Assembly: GCF_024171895.1 (NCBI RefSeq)
Contig: NZ_JAMTCQ010000014.1
Location: 124,001 to 188,000 of the forward strand
Direction of reading: 5' to 3'
Length of the DNA stretch: 64,000 bases
From: Prauserella halophila
GTDB taxonomy: Bacteria; Actinomycetota; Actinomycetes; Mycobacteriales; Pseudonocardiaceae
The notes below the pieces were generated by a model. That model saw nothing but the letters and a program-made list of their open reading frames with translations. It was not told the origin of the DNA and ran no database searches. Shown here in pieces: positions 26,332 to 34,452 of this stretch. Each line of letters begins with the position of its first letter. Positions within the stretch are counted from its first letter, which is position 1. The translations under genes and the position numbers were made by a program.

Positions 26332-26575
26332 TGGGGTGAATCAGAGTCTCTCACGTCGAGAAGCCGACCAATGGCGCACCTCGAGACCGGGCCCAGCGCC
26401 TGGTCGGCCGGTTCCATAGCCGGACAGTCTCGACCTGCGCAGCACCGGCCCGGCAATGCGCTGCGGAAGTCTGTCGGCGCTCGCTCTCGGCTGCACCGTC
26501 GCCCGCGTCCTCACAGCCGCCGTCGCCCGCGGTGAGGAAGCGGTAGCACGGACGGAATCGCGGACACGGCCGGTT
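26332..26575. other. Upstream region of the nitrate transporter
   Basis: Nothing recognised apart from the promoter element that begins at 26576. It probably contains the right border of the inserted HNH gene. Confidence 0.4.
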
Positions 26576-26596
26576 GAAACAGCCGCTTCCTAGCGT
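26576..26596 (+). promoter_or_regulatory. Nitrate transporter promoter motif
   Basis: GAAAC-N6-TTCCTAGCGT with -10-like TAGCGT (26591-26596), matching the element before nasC. It lies 72 bp upstream of the transporter ATG. Co-regulation of uptake and reduction is inferred. Confidence 0.55.
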
Positions 26597-26668
26597 GACC
26601 ACACGCCACGTCGCCACCGGCGACGTTTCCGACAGGCCGTCCCGCGACGCCGGACGAAGGAGACTTCC

Positions 26669-28057
26669 ATGACGCTCGCACCCGAGAAACCGGCCGACGA
26701 GCCCGCGCTCGCGCGAGGGCGAGGACGGTGGATCGACAACTGGGAGCCCGAGGACCCCGCGTTCTGGAACGCCACCGGCAAGAAGGTCGCCTGGCGCAAC
26801 CTCGGCTTCTCGGTCCTGGCCGAACACCTCGGCTTCAACGTATGGATCCTCATGAGCATCGTCGTGGTCAACCTCGGCGAGGCGGGCGTGCACTTCGGTG
26901 TCGGCCAGACCTTCTGGCTGATCATCGTGCCGAACCTGGTCGGGGCGCTGCTGCGCGTGCCCTACACGTTCGCGATCCCGAAGTTCGGCGGGCGAGCGTG
27001 GACCACCGTCAGCGCGTCCCTGCTGCTGATCCCGTGCCTCATGCTGGTCGTCGCGGTGACCACCCAGGCCCCGTTCTGGTTCTTCCTGCTCACCGCGGCC
27101 GCGATGGGTTGCGGCGGCGGCAACTTCTCGTCGTCGATGAGCAACATCTCGTTCTTCTTCCCCGAGGGCAAGAAGGGCCTCGCGCTGGGCCTCAACGCGG
27201 CGGGCGGCAACCTCGGCGTGGCGGTCACACAGCTGCTGGTGCCGCTGGTGATCAGCATCGGCACCGGCATCACCCTCGCCTACGCGGCCCTGATGTGGCT
27301 GCCGCTGATCGTCGTCGCGGCGGTGTGCTCGTGGACGATGATGGACTCCATCACGTCGGCCAAACCGGACGGCAGCTCCTACCGCGCGGCGATGCGCACC
27401 AAGCACACGTGGGTGATGTCGGTGCTCTACATCGGAACGTTCGGTTCGTTCATCGGCTTCTCGTTCGCCTTCCCCTCGTTGATCCAGCTCACGTTCTCCG
27501 AGCACACCGCCTTCGTCGGACTGGCGTTCCTCGGCGCGCTCATCGGGTCGGTCACCCGGCCGTTCGGCGGCTGGCTCGCCGACCGGCTCGGCGGCGCCCG
27601 CATCACGCAGTGGAACTTCGCGGGGCTGGCGCTCGGCACGGTCGGCGTGCTGATCAGCGTCGCGCAGCAGAGCTTCGCGCTGTTCTTCGGCTCGTTCATC
27701 CTGCTGTTCGTGCTGACCGGGATCGGCAACGGTTCGACCTACCGCATGATTCCGGTGATCTTCGCCGAGGAGGCGAAGAAGGGCGCAGGCGCGGACGCGG
27801 ACCCGGACGCGGTCGCCAAGGCGGCCAAACGGCAGGCGGGCGCGGTCGTCGGCGTCGCGGGTGCGCTGGGTGCCTTCGGCGGTGTGCTGGTGAACCTCGT
27901 CTTCAAGTTCTCGCTGGAAGGCGGCGGAACCCTGACACCCGCACTCGTCGCGATCCTGGCCTTCTACGGCGTGTGCATGGCGACGACGTGGTGGTTCTAC
28001 CTGCGCACGAGTTTCGCCGTCGACCGCGTGCCGAGCCTGGCGTACGCGCGCGTGTGA
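26669..28057 (+). CDS. narK: Nitrate/nitrite transporter (NarK/NasA, MFS)
   Basis: A 462-aa protein with about 12 transmembrane helices. It carries the NarK signatures: first-helix Arg in 'WRNLGFSVLAEHLGFNVWI', first nitrate signature 'MGCGGGNFSSSMSNISFFFP', 'LGLNAAGGNLGVAVTQLLVP' and 'SVTRPFGGWLADRLGGARIT'. The second nitrate signature is weaker ('LTGIGNGSTYRMIPVIF' near helix 10). It imports nitrate across the cytoplasmic membrane for the adjacent assimilatory reductases. The ATG has GGAG about 10 nt upstream. A hairpin follows the stop. Confidence 0.94.
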   Translation: MTLAPEKPADEPALARGRGRWIDNWEPEDPAFWNATGKKVAWRNLGFSVLAEHLGFNVWILMSIVVVNLGEAGVHFGVGQTFWLIIVPNLVGALLRVPYTFAIPKFGGRAWTTVSASLLLIPCLMLVVAVTTQAPFWFFLLTAAAMGCGGGNFSSSMSNISFFFPEGKKGLALGLNAAGGNLGVAVTQLLVPLVISIGTGITLAYAALMWLPLIVVAAVCSWTMMDSITSAKPDGSSYRAAMRTKHTWVMSVLYIGTFGSFIGFSFAFPSLIQLTFSEHTAFVGLAFLGALIGSVTRPFGGWLADRLGGARITQWNFAGLALGTVGVLISVAQQSFALFFGSFILLFVLTGIGNGSTYRMIPVIFAEEAKKGAGADADPDAVAKAAKRQAGAVVGVAGALGAFGGVLVNLVFKFSLEGGGTLTPALVAILAFYGVCMATTWWFYLRTSFAVDRVPSLAYARV

Positions 28058-28084
28058 GAACACCCGTGGCCCGGTGCGGAGTCC

Positions 28085-28106
28085 TCCGGCGGGCGGGGCC
28101 GCCGGA
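28085..28106 (+). terminator. Hairpin after the nitrate transporter
   Basis: TCCGGCGG (28085-28092) pairs with CCGCCGGA (28099-28106) over a 6-nt loop; no T-run. It may separate narK from nirB transcription. Confidence 0.55.
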
Positions 28107-28148
28107 CTCGCCGCCGTCACGGTCCCTGACATGGAAAGGGAACTGTTG

Positions 28149-28164
28149 GTAACGCCCTCGAAAC
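28149..28164 (+). promoter_or_regulatory. GlnR-type box upstream of nirB
   Basis: GTAAC-GCCCTC-GAAAC fits the actinomycete GlnR consensus GTnAC-N6-GAAAC exactly. It lies 68 bp before the nirB ATG. GlnR activates nitrate and nitrite assimilation under nitrogen limitation in Streptomyces and Amycolatopsis-type organisms, so this site is functionally apt. Confidence 0.75.
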
Positions 28165-28232
28165 ACGACGGAAGTGGTCAGGATACGACCACTGGCCAGC
28201 ATGGAACGCAGTCATCGGTGGAGGTGCGAGTC

Positions 28233-30752
28233 ATGAGTCGAACGTTGGTGGTCGCCGGGCACGGCATGGTGGCCCACCGCCTGGTGGAGGCGTTGCGGAC
28301 CGACGACGTCGACGGGACGTGGCGGGTCGTCGTGTTCGGTGAGGAGTCCCGGCCCGCCTACGACCGGGTCGCGCTCACGTCCTATGTGGACACGTGGGAT
28401 CCGGGCGAGCTGGGGCTTCCGGGTGCCGAGTACGCCGACGACGACCGGGTGGACCTGGTGCTGGGCGATCCGGTCGTCGCGATCGACCGGGAGGCCAAGC
28501 AGGTCACGACCCGGAGCGGGCGGGTGCAGTCCTACGACGCGCTCGCGCTGGCGACGGGGTCGCGGCCGTTCGTGCCGCCGGTCGAGGGCAAGGACCTGCC
28601 CGGGGTGTTCGTGTACCGGACGATCGAGGACCTCGACGACATCCGCACGGCGGTGGATCGTGCCCGCCTGCGGCGGGGCCGGCCCGCGGCGGCGGTGGTC
28701 GGCGGCGGGCTGCTCGGACTCGAGGCGGCCAAGGCGCTGCGCGACATGGGACTCTCGCCGCACGTGGTCGAGATGGCGCCGCGGCTGATGCCGCTGCAGG
28801 TCGACGACGGTGGCGGTGCGCTGTTGCACCGGCTGATCACCGACCTCGACGTGACCGTCCACACGGGAACGTCGACGTCGGCGATCGCGCAGGACGGCGA
28901 CCGGCTGCAGGCCCGGCTCGGCAACGGCACCGAACTGGACGTCGACCTGCTCGTGTTCTCGGCGGGTGTGCGCCCGCGCGACGACCTCGGCCGGGAGGCG
29001 GGCCTCGAGCTCGGCGAACGCGGCGGGGTGCTCACCGATGAGACGTGCCGCACCAGCGACCCGGACATCTTCGCCGTCGGCGAGTGCGCCTCGGTGGCGG
29101 GGCGCGTGTACGGCCTCGTCGCGCCGGGCTACTCCATGGCGGAGGTGGCCGCCGCGACCCTGCTGGGCAGGGATGCGTCGTTCCCCGGCGCGGACACCTC
29201 GACCAAACTCAAGCTCATGGGTGTCGACGTCGCCAGTTTCGGCGACGCACACGCCGCGACCGACGGTTCGCTCGAGGTCGTGTTCAACGACGCGGTGAAC
29301 GGTTCGTACAAGAAGCTCGTGGTCTCCGACGACGCGACGACACTGCTCGGCGGGGTGCTCGTCGGTGATGCGGGCGAGTACAACCTGCTGCGTCCGCTGG
29401 TCGGCAGCGAGCTGCCCGGCGAGCCGGCAGCACTGATCGGTCCCGCCAGCGGCGGCGATGACGCCGTCGGGGTCGAGGCGCTGCCCGACGACGCGCAGAT
29501 CTGCTCGTGCAACGCGGTCACGAAGGGCGCGATCAACCAGGCGATCCACGACGAGGGCTGCGACAGCGTCGGGGCGATCAAGAACTGCACCCGCGCGGGC
29601 ACGTCGTGCGGCTCGTGCGTGCCGATGCTGGGCAAACTGCTGTCGGCGTGCGGCGTCGAGCAGTCGACGGCGCTGTGCGAGCACTTCACGCAGTCGCGCG
29701 CCGAGCTGTTCGAGATCGTCCGCGCCACGCGGATCACGACGTTCAGCGAGCTGATCGCCAACCACGGCACGGGCGCGGGCTGCGCCGTCTGCAAACCCGC
29801 CGTGGCCTCGATCCTGGCGACCCTCGGCAACGGCCACGTCCTCGGCGGCGAGCAGGCCACGCTGCAGGACACCAACGACCGGTTCCTCGCGAACATGCAG
29901 CGCAACGGCACGTACTCGGTCGTCCCGCGCGTGCCGGCCGGGGAGATCACACCGGAGCGGCTGATCGTGCTCGGTGAGGTGGCCAAGGAATTCGGCCTCT
30001 ACACCAAGATCACGGGCGGTCAGCGCGTCGACCTGTTCGGTGCGACCGTCGAGCAGTTGCCGCAGATCTGGCGCAGGCTCGTGGATGCCGGGTTCGAATC
30101 GGGTCACGCCTACGGGAAGGCGCTGCGGACCGTGAAGTCGTGTGTCGGCACGACGTGGTGCCGCTACGGCCAGCAGGACAGTGTGGGCCTCGCCGTGGAG
30201 CTCGAACTGCGTTACCGCGGACTGCGGTCCCCGCACAAGCTCAAGGCCGGCGTCTCCGGGTGCCAGCGCGAATGCGCGGAGGCCCGCAGCAAGGACTTCG
30301 GCGTCATCGCGACCGAACACGGCTGGAACCTGTACGTGGGCGGGAACGGCGGGGCGGTCCCGCGGCACGCCGATCTGCTCGTGTCCGGTGCCGGCACCGA
30401 GGAGCTGGTCCGGATCATCGACCGGTTCGTCATGTTCTACGTCCGCACCGCCGACCGGCTGCAGCGCACCGCGGCGTGGCTGGACGAGCTGGAGGGCGGC
30501 CTCGACCACCTGCGGTCCGTGGTCGTCGACGACAGCCTCGGCATCTGCGACGAGCTGGAGGCGGCGATGGCCGAGCACGTCGCGAACTACGAGGACGAAT
30601 GGAAGGGCGTGCTGGAGGATCCGGACAAGCTGGCGCGGTTCACGTCGTTCGTGAACGCGCCCGGTACGCCGGATCCGACGATCGCCTTCGAGACCGAACG
30701 TGAGCAGCCCGTGCCCGTGATGCTGGGCGTACCGGAGGTGGCGAACCGATGA
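28233..30752 (+). CDS. nirB: Assimilatory nitrite reductase large subunit NirB
   Basis: An 839-aa NAD(P)H nitrite reductase. Domains in order: FAD/NAD(P) oxidoreductase ('VVAGHGMVAHRLVEAL', 'VVGGGLLGLEAAKAL'), a BFD-type [2Fe-2S] domain (CSCNAVTKGAIN...GTSCGSC), a second BFD-like segment (GAGCAVCKPAVASIL), a ferredoxin-like half-domain, and the siroheme/[4Fe-4S] domain with C-x5-C (CVGTTWC) and C-x3-C (CQREC). It reduces nitrite to ammonium with six electrons in the cytoplasm. ATG 28233 has GGAGG 14-18 nt upstream. Coupled by ATGA to nirD. Confidence 0.96.
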   Translation: MSRTLVVAGHGMVAHRLVEALRTDDVDGTWRVVVFGEESRPAYDRVALTSYVDTWDPGELGLPGAEYADDDRVDLVLGDPVVAIDREAKQVTTRSGRVQSYDALALATGSRPFVPPVEGKDLPGVFVYRTIEDLDDIRTAVDRARLRRGRPAAAVVGGGLLGLEAAKALRDMGLSPHVVEMAPRLMPLQVDDGGGALLHRLITDLDVTVHTGTSTSAIAQDGDRLQARLGNGTELDVDLLVFSAGVRPRDDLGREAGLELGERGGVLTDETCRTSDPDIFAVGECASVAGRVYGLVAPGYSMAEVAAATLLGRDASFPGADTSTKLKLMGVDVASFGDAHAATDGSLEVVFNDAVNGSYKKLVVSDDATTLLGGVLVGDAGEYNLLRPLVGSELPGEPAALIGPASGGDDAVGVEALPDDAQICSCNAVTKGAINQAIHDEGCDSVGAIKNCTRAGTSCGSCVPMLGKLLSACGVEQSTALCEHFTQSRAELFEIVRATRITTFSELIANHGTGAGCAVCKPAVASILATLGNGHVLGGEQATLQDTNDRFLANMQRNGTYSVVPRVPAGEITPERLIVLGEVAKEFGLYTKITGGQRVDLFGATVEQLPQIWRRLVDAGFESGHAYGKALRTVKSCVGTTWCRYGQQDSVGLAVELELRYRGLRSPHKLKAGVSGCQRECAEARSKDFGVIATEHGWNLYVGGNGGAVPRHADLLVSGAGTEELVRIIDRFVMFYVRTADRLQRTAAWLDELEGGLDHLRSVVVDDSLGICDELEAAMAEHVANYEDEWKGVLEDPDKLARFTSFVNAPGTPDPTIAFETEREQPVPVMLGVPEVANR

Positions 30753-31111
30753 CCGTACTGCCGGACGAGCAGGTCGGTGGGTCCGAGACGTGGACACCGG
30801 TGTGCCGGGTGGAGCAGGTGCCCCGCGCCGGTGGCGTGGCCGCACTGCTGGACGGCGACGTTCAGGTCGCGGTCTTCCGCACCGGCGACGGCGAACTCCA
30901 CGGTCTATCCAATGTGGACCCGTTCTCCGGTGCGGCCGTGCTCTCGCGCGGCATCGTCGGTGACGTCGGTGGCGTCCCCGCCGTGGCCTCGCCGATCTAC
31001 AAGCAGAACTTCGACCTGCGCACCGGCCGGTGTCTCGACGACGACGGCGTCCGGATCGAGGCGTATCCGGTGCGGGTCACCGGCGACCTCGTCCACGTGG
31101 GAGTGCGATGA
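30749..31111 (+). CDS. nirD: Nitrite reductase small subunit NirD (Rieske-like)
   Basis: A 120-aa Rieske-fold protein ('WTPVCRVEQVPRAGGVAALL', 'GLSNVDPFSGAAVLSRGIVG', 'ASPIYKQNFDLRTGRCLDDD'). As usual for NirD, the two His and two Cys Rieske ligands are not conserved; it is a structural partner of NirB. It overlaps nirB and the following hemD-like gene by 4 bp each, forming a tight operon. Confidence 0.93.
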   Translation: MTVLPDEQVGGSETWTPVCRVEQVPRAGGVAALLDGDVQVAVFRTGDGELHGLSNVDPFSGAAVLSRGIVGDVGGVPAVASPIYKQNFDLRTGRCLDDDGVRIEAYPVRVTGDLVHVGVR

Positions 31112-32223
31112 CGGACGTCCCGCCGCTCGCGGGGTACGCGATCGGCATCACCGCGGCGCGCCGGGCCGACGAGCTCGGCGCGCTACTGGTGCGCAAGGGC
31201 GCCACCGTGCGCTACGGCCCTGCGATCCGGATCGTCCCGCTGGCCGACGACTCCGAACTGCACGCGGCCACCCGGCTGCTGCTCGACGAACCGGTCGACG
31301 CCGTCGTCGCGACCACCGGCATCGGGTTCCGCGGCTGGGTCGAGGCGGCCGAAGGCTGGGGAATCGGCGATGAGCTGATCGGACGGCTCGGGCGCACGAA
31401 CGTGCTCACCCGGGGGCCCAAGGCGAAGGGCGCGGTGCGCGCGGCGGGACTGTCCGAGGTGTACGCACCCGATTCGGAGAGCAACGCCGAACTGCTGCAG
31501 TATCTGCTCGATTCCGGCGTGGAGGGACTGCGCATCGCGGTGCAACTGCACGGCGAACCGCTGCCGTACTTCGTGGACTCGCTGCGGGCGGCCGGTGCCG
31601 AGGTGGTGGAGATCCCGGTCTACCGCTGGGCGGGACCGGCCGATCCGGGCCCGCTGGACCGGTTGATCGACTCGGTGCTCGACGGCTCGATCGATGCGAT
31701 GCCGTTCACCAGTGCGCCGGCGGCGGCGAGCATGCTCGCGATGGCGTCCCGCACCGGGCGCCACGCCGGCCTGGTGGATGCGCTGATCCGGCGGACACTG
31801 GTCGCGTGCGTCGGCCCGATCACGGCCGGTCCGCTCGCGGCGGTGGGGATTCCGACGGTGCAGCCGCAGCGGGCGCGGATCGGCGCGCTGGCACGAGAGG
31901 TGGCTGCCACGCTCGTGGCGCGGTCGCCACGGCTGGCCGCGGCGGGCAGGGAGATCGAACTGCGCGGCCAGGCGGCCATTGTGGACGGGCAACTGCGCGA
32001 GGTGGCACCCGCGCCGATGGCGGTGCTGCGTGCACTGGCGCAGCGGCCGGGGCACGTGGTGTCGCGGCGCGAACTGACGTCGGCGCTGCCCGGCGGCGGC
32101 GAGGAACACGCCGTGGAGACCGCGATCGGCAGGCTCCGCACCTCGCTCGGGGAGGGGGCACTGGTGCAGACGGTGGTCAAGCGCGGATACCGGCTGGCCG
32201 TGGCCGTGGGGAACGACGCATGA
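31108..32223 (+). CDS. Uroporphyrinogen-III synthase fused to a winged-helix DNA-binding domain
   Basis: A 371-aa fusion. Residues 1-265 resemble HemD ('GYAIGITAARRADELGALLV', 'VATTGIGFRGW', 'VAVQLHGEPLPYF', 'PFTSAPAAASMLAMA', 'VGPITAGPLAAVGI'). Residues ~270-370 are an OmpR-type winged helix ('LRGQAAIVDGQLREVAPAPM', 'RRELTSALPG', 'AVETAIGRLRTSLGEGALVQ', 'VKRGYRLAV'). HemD closes uroporphyrinogen III, the precursor of siroheme needed by NirB. This architecture is known in actinobacterial nitrite clusters (Rv0260c type). The HTH implies a regulatory or moonlighting role, which is inference. Confidence 0.88.
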   Translation: MTDVPPLAGYAIGITAARRADELGALLVRKGATVRYGPAIRIVPLADDSELHAATRLLLDEPVDAVVATTGIGFRGWVEAAEGWGIGDELIGRLGRTNVLTRGPKAKGAVRAAGLSEVYAPDSESNAELLQYLLDSGVEGLRIAVQLHGEPLPYFVDSLRAAGAEVVEIPVYRWAGPADPGPLDRLIDSVLDGSIDAMPFTSAPAAASMLAMASRTGRHAGLVDALIRRTLVACVGPITAGPLAAVGIPTVQPQRARIGALAREVAATLVARSPRLAAAGREIELRGQAAIVDGQLREVAPAPMAVLRALAQRPGHVVSRRELTSALPGGGEEHAVETAIGRLRTSLGEGALVQTVVKRGYRLAVAVGNDA

Positions 32224-33077
32224 TCGTGCTGACCGCGCACGGTACGCGCGACCCCGCCGGGCCCGAGGTGATCGCGGAGCTGGCCGGCCGCGTGCGGGCA
32301 CGGGGAGCGGCGGTGACGGTCGCGTATGCGGACGTCCGCGATCCCGACGTCACGACCGTCCTCGACGGACTCGAGCCGGATTCCGGACCGGCCGGCCCTG
32401 TCGTGGTGCCTGCGTTCCTGGCCGCCGGTTACCACGTGCGGACCGACATCCCGGAGCAGATCGCGGCGAGTGCGCTGCCGCGGACCCCGGTGTCCCCGGC
32501 GTTCGGCCCGGCGCCCGAGCTGATCGACGTACTCGTCGATCGTGTGCGGCAGGCCGGCTACCGGACGGGAGACGCCGTGGTGCTGGCTGCCGCCGGATCG
32601 AGTGACCCGTGGGCGCTCGGCGAGGTGGCCACGGCGGCGCGGGCGCTCGGCGCGCGGCTGGGTACACCGGTGCGGATCGGATATGCGGCCACGGCCGAGC
32701 CCGGCATCGCCGAGGTGGTGGCCGAGACTCGCCGCCCCGGAGGCCGGGTGGTCGTCGCGTCGTGGCTGCTGGCGCCGGGCCTGTTCCAGCGGCGGCTGGA
32801 GGCCGCGGGTGCCGACGCCGTGTCGGCCCCGCTCGGTGCGCATCCCGCGGTGGCCGACCTGGTACTGCGCCGCTACGCCGACGCCGGTCACGATTGCAGC
32901 TCGGGTGCTACCGCGGAGGCGGGTTATCGTGGCCGTTCGTGGGTAGCGGGTGAGAGCGGGGATGCATGGCAGAGCTCGACGACGTCGCCATCGGCATCAC
33001 GGCGGAGCGGCGTTCCGGTGAGTTCATCGAGGCACTGGAACGGCGGGGCGCGTCGGTGTGGCACGGCCCGACGCTGA
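32220..33077 (+). CDS. CbiX-type sirohydrochlorin chelatase, C-terminus read through into next gene
   Basis: A 285-aa frame. Residues 1-~225 form a two-lobed CbiX/SirB ferrochelatase ('MIVLTAHGTRDPAGPEVIAE', 'VVVPAFLAAGYHVRTDIPEQ', 'AAAGSSDPWA', 'VVVASWLLAPGLFQRRL'), with the metal-binding His in AHGTRD and the second in GYHV. It inserts Fe2+ into sirohydrochlorin for siroheme. The normal end is near 'VLRRYADAGH'. The frame then continues ~60 unconserved residues and overlaps the following hemD-like gene by 112 bp, suggesting a lost stop codon. ATGA overlap with the preceding gene. Confidence 0.85.
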   Translation: MIVLTAHGTRDPAGPEVIAELAGRVRARGAAVTVAYADVRDPDVTTVLDGLEPDSGPAGPVVVPAFLAAGYHVRTDIPEQIAASALPRTPVSPAFGPAPELIDVLVDRVRQAGYRTGDAVVLAAAGSSDPWALGEVATAARALGARLGTPVRIGYAATAEPGIAEVVAETRRPGGRVVVASWLLAPGLFQRRLEAAGADAVSAPLGAHPAVADLVLRRYADAGHDCSSGATAEAGYRGRSWVAGESGDAWQSSTTSPSASRRSGVPVSSSRHWNGGARRCGTARR

Positions 33078-33859
33078 GCATCGTGCCACTGGCCGACGAC
33101 GACCGGCTGCGCGCGGCGACCGACGAGGTCATCGCGGGCGGGGTCGACCTGGTGGCCGTCACGACCGGCGCCGGGTTCCGCGGGTGGCTGTCGGCCGCAG
33201 GCGGCTGGGGTCTCGCCGACGAGCTGACGGGCGTGCTGTCGCGGGCGCGGCTGTTCGTGCGCGGGCCGAAGGCGACGGGCGCGGTGCGCGGGCACGGGCT
33301 CGCCGAGGAATGGTCGTCACCGGAGGAGAGCAACCGGGAGCTGTTCGCGCACCTGCTCGAGCAGGGCTCCGCCAGGCAGGAGGGCGCCGGGCAGGGTTCC
33401 GCCGGGCAGGACTCCGCGGGGCAGGGTTCCGCCGGGCAGGACTCCGCGGGGCAGGGCTTGGCCGGTCGTCGCGTGGCGGTGCAGCTGCACGGGCAGGCGC
33501 TGCCGGAGTTCACCGATCCGCTGCGGGAAGCGGGGGCGTCGGTCGTCGAGGTGCAGCCGTACCGGTGGCAGTGGCCCGCCGACCTGGGACCGGCGCGCAG
33601 GCTCGTCGACGGCGTGCTCGACGGCCGGCTGCAGGCGCTGGCGTTCACCAGCGCGCCCGCGACGGCGAACCTGTTGCAGCTCGCGCGCGACGACGGCCGC
33701 TACGACGAGCTGCTGGCCCGCCTCGGTACCGACGTGCTGTGTGCGTGCGTCGGGCCGGTGACGGCGGCGCCGCTGGTCGACGCGGGCGTGCGGGTCGTGC
33801 AGCCCGAGCGGCAGCGGCTCGGCGCGCTGGTGAAGCTGCTCGCGGCGGAACTCGGATAG
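32966..33859 (+). CDS. Second uroporphyrinogen-III synthase-like protein (no HTH)
   Basis: A 297-aa HemD-like protein parallel to the HemD part of the gene at 31108: 'VAIGITAERRSGEFIEALER', 'VTTGAGFRGWLSAAGGWGLA', 'RGPKATGAVRGHGLAEEW', 'FTSAPATANLLQLARDDGRY' and 'CVGPVTAAPLVDAGVRVVQP'. It lacks the winged helix and contains an inserted Gln/Gly/Ser/Ala repeat (residues ~132-165) encoded by a 30-bp minisatellite, in a loop between lobes. Probably arose by duplication. Whether it is the housekeeping enzyme or a degenerate copy is unknown. Confidence 0.85.
   Translation: MAELDDVAIGITAERRSGEFIEALERRGASVWHGPTLSIVPLADDDRLRAATDEVIAGGVDLVAVTTGAGFRGWLSAAGGWGLADELTGVLSRARLFVRGPKATGAVRGHGLAEEWSSPEESNRELFAHLLEQGSARQEGAGQGSAGQDSAGQGSAGQDSAGQGLAGRRVAVQLHGQALPEFTDPLREAGASVVEVQPYRWQWPADLGPARRLVDGVLDGRLQALAFTSAPATANLLQLARDDGRYDELLARLGTDVLCACVGPVTAAPLVDAGVRVVQPERQRLGALVKLLAAELG
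33361..33460. repeat. 30-bp minisatellite inside the second hemD-like gene
   Basis: Two identical 30-bp copies (33391-33420, 33421-33450), a diverged copy before (33361-33390) and a partial copy after. In-frame, so copy-number change only lengthens a Gly/Ser/Ala/Gln linker. Confidence 0.92.
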
Positions 33860-33893
33860 TCCCCGACGGCGCCGATCAGCCGGGCAGGGTCGA

Positions 33894-34391
33894 TCAACCG
33901 GGCAGCGTGTCGAGGATGTGACCGGCTACGCGCTCGGCCAGCCGGCACGGGGCACCGTCGGTCACCCCGCCGACGTCGGCGTTGAACGTCTGCGCCTCGT
34001 CCGAGGGAACGAGCGCGACCTCGACCATGCACGAGGTGCCCCGTGGCTTGGTCCTCATCGCGGTGGCGGCGATGCCGCGCACCTCGGTGTCGCTCAGCTC
34101 GACGTTCGCCGTGTCCGCGGTCAGGCTGATCCCCGCCCCGATCGTCACGTGCGGTGAGCCGAGGGTCTCCACGGGCGAGAAGGAGCACTGCGGCCCCTCG
34201 GCCTCGCCGCTCCCGTACCGGGCACCGACGAGGTCCTCCAGCTCGGCCGGAGTGACCAGGTCACACGGTCCGCGATCACCGAGTCGCTTGTCCGAACCGC
34301 TCGCCGCGCCGGAGCCACACCCCGCCACGACGGTCGCGGCCATGATTACGCTTCCGGTGACCAGGGTGATGCGGCGAGCGGAACGAGCCAT
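33894..34391 (-). CDS. DUF3558 lipoprotein
   Basis: A 165-aa secreted lipoprotein. It has an n-region MARSARR, a hydrophobic segment and lipobox VVAGC (Cys25), then a polar stretch and a DUF3558-like domain ('GPCDLVTPAELEDLVGARYG', 'GPQCSFSP', 'SCMVEVALVPSDEAQTF', 'GAPCRLAERVAGHIL') with paired Cys. DUF3558 proteins are abundant in Pseudonocardiaceae and mycobacteria; function unknown. The start is chosen at the signal-peptide Met; upstream codons are not conserved. Confidence 0.88.
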   Translation of the reverse strand: MARSARRITLVTGSVIMAATVVAGCGSGAASGSDKRLGDRGPCDLVTPAELEDLVGARYGSGEAEGPQCSFSPVETLGSPHVTIGAGISLTADTANVELSDTEVRGIAATAMRTKPRGTSCMVEVALVPSDEAQTFNADVGGVTDGAPCRLAERVAGHILDTLPG

Positions 34392-34452
34392 GCGACGGTG
34401 AACCTCGATCGGTCGGAGGGCCGGAGTCGCGTCATCGTAACGCCGTGGCGTG

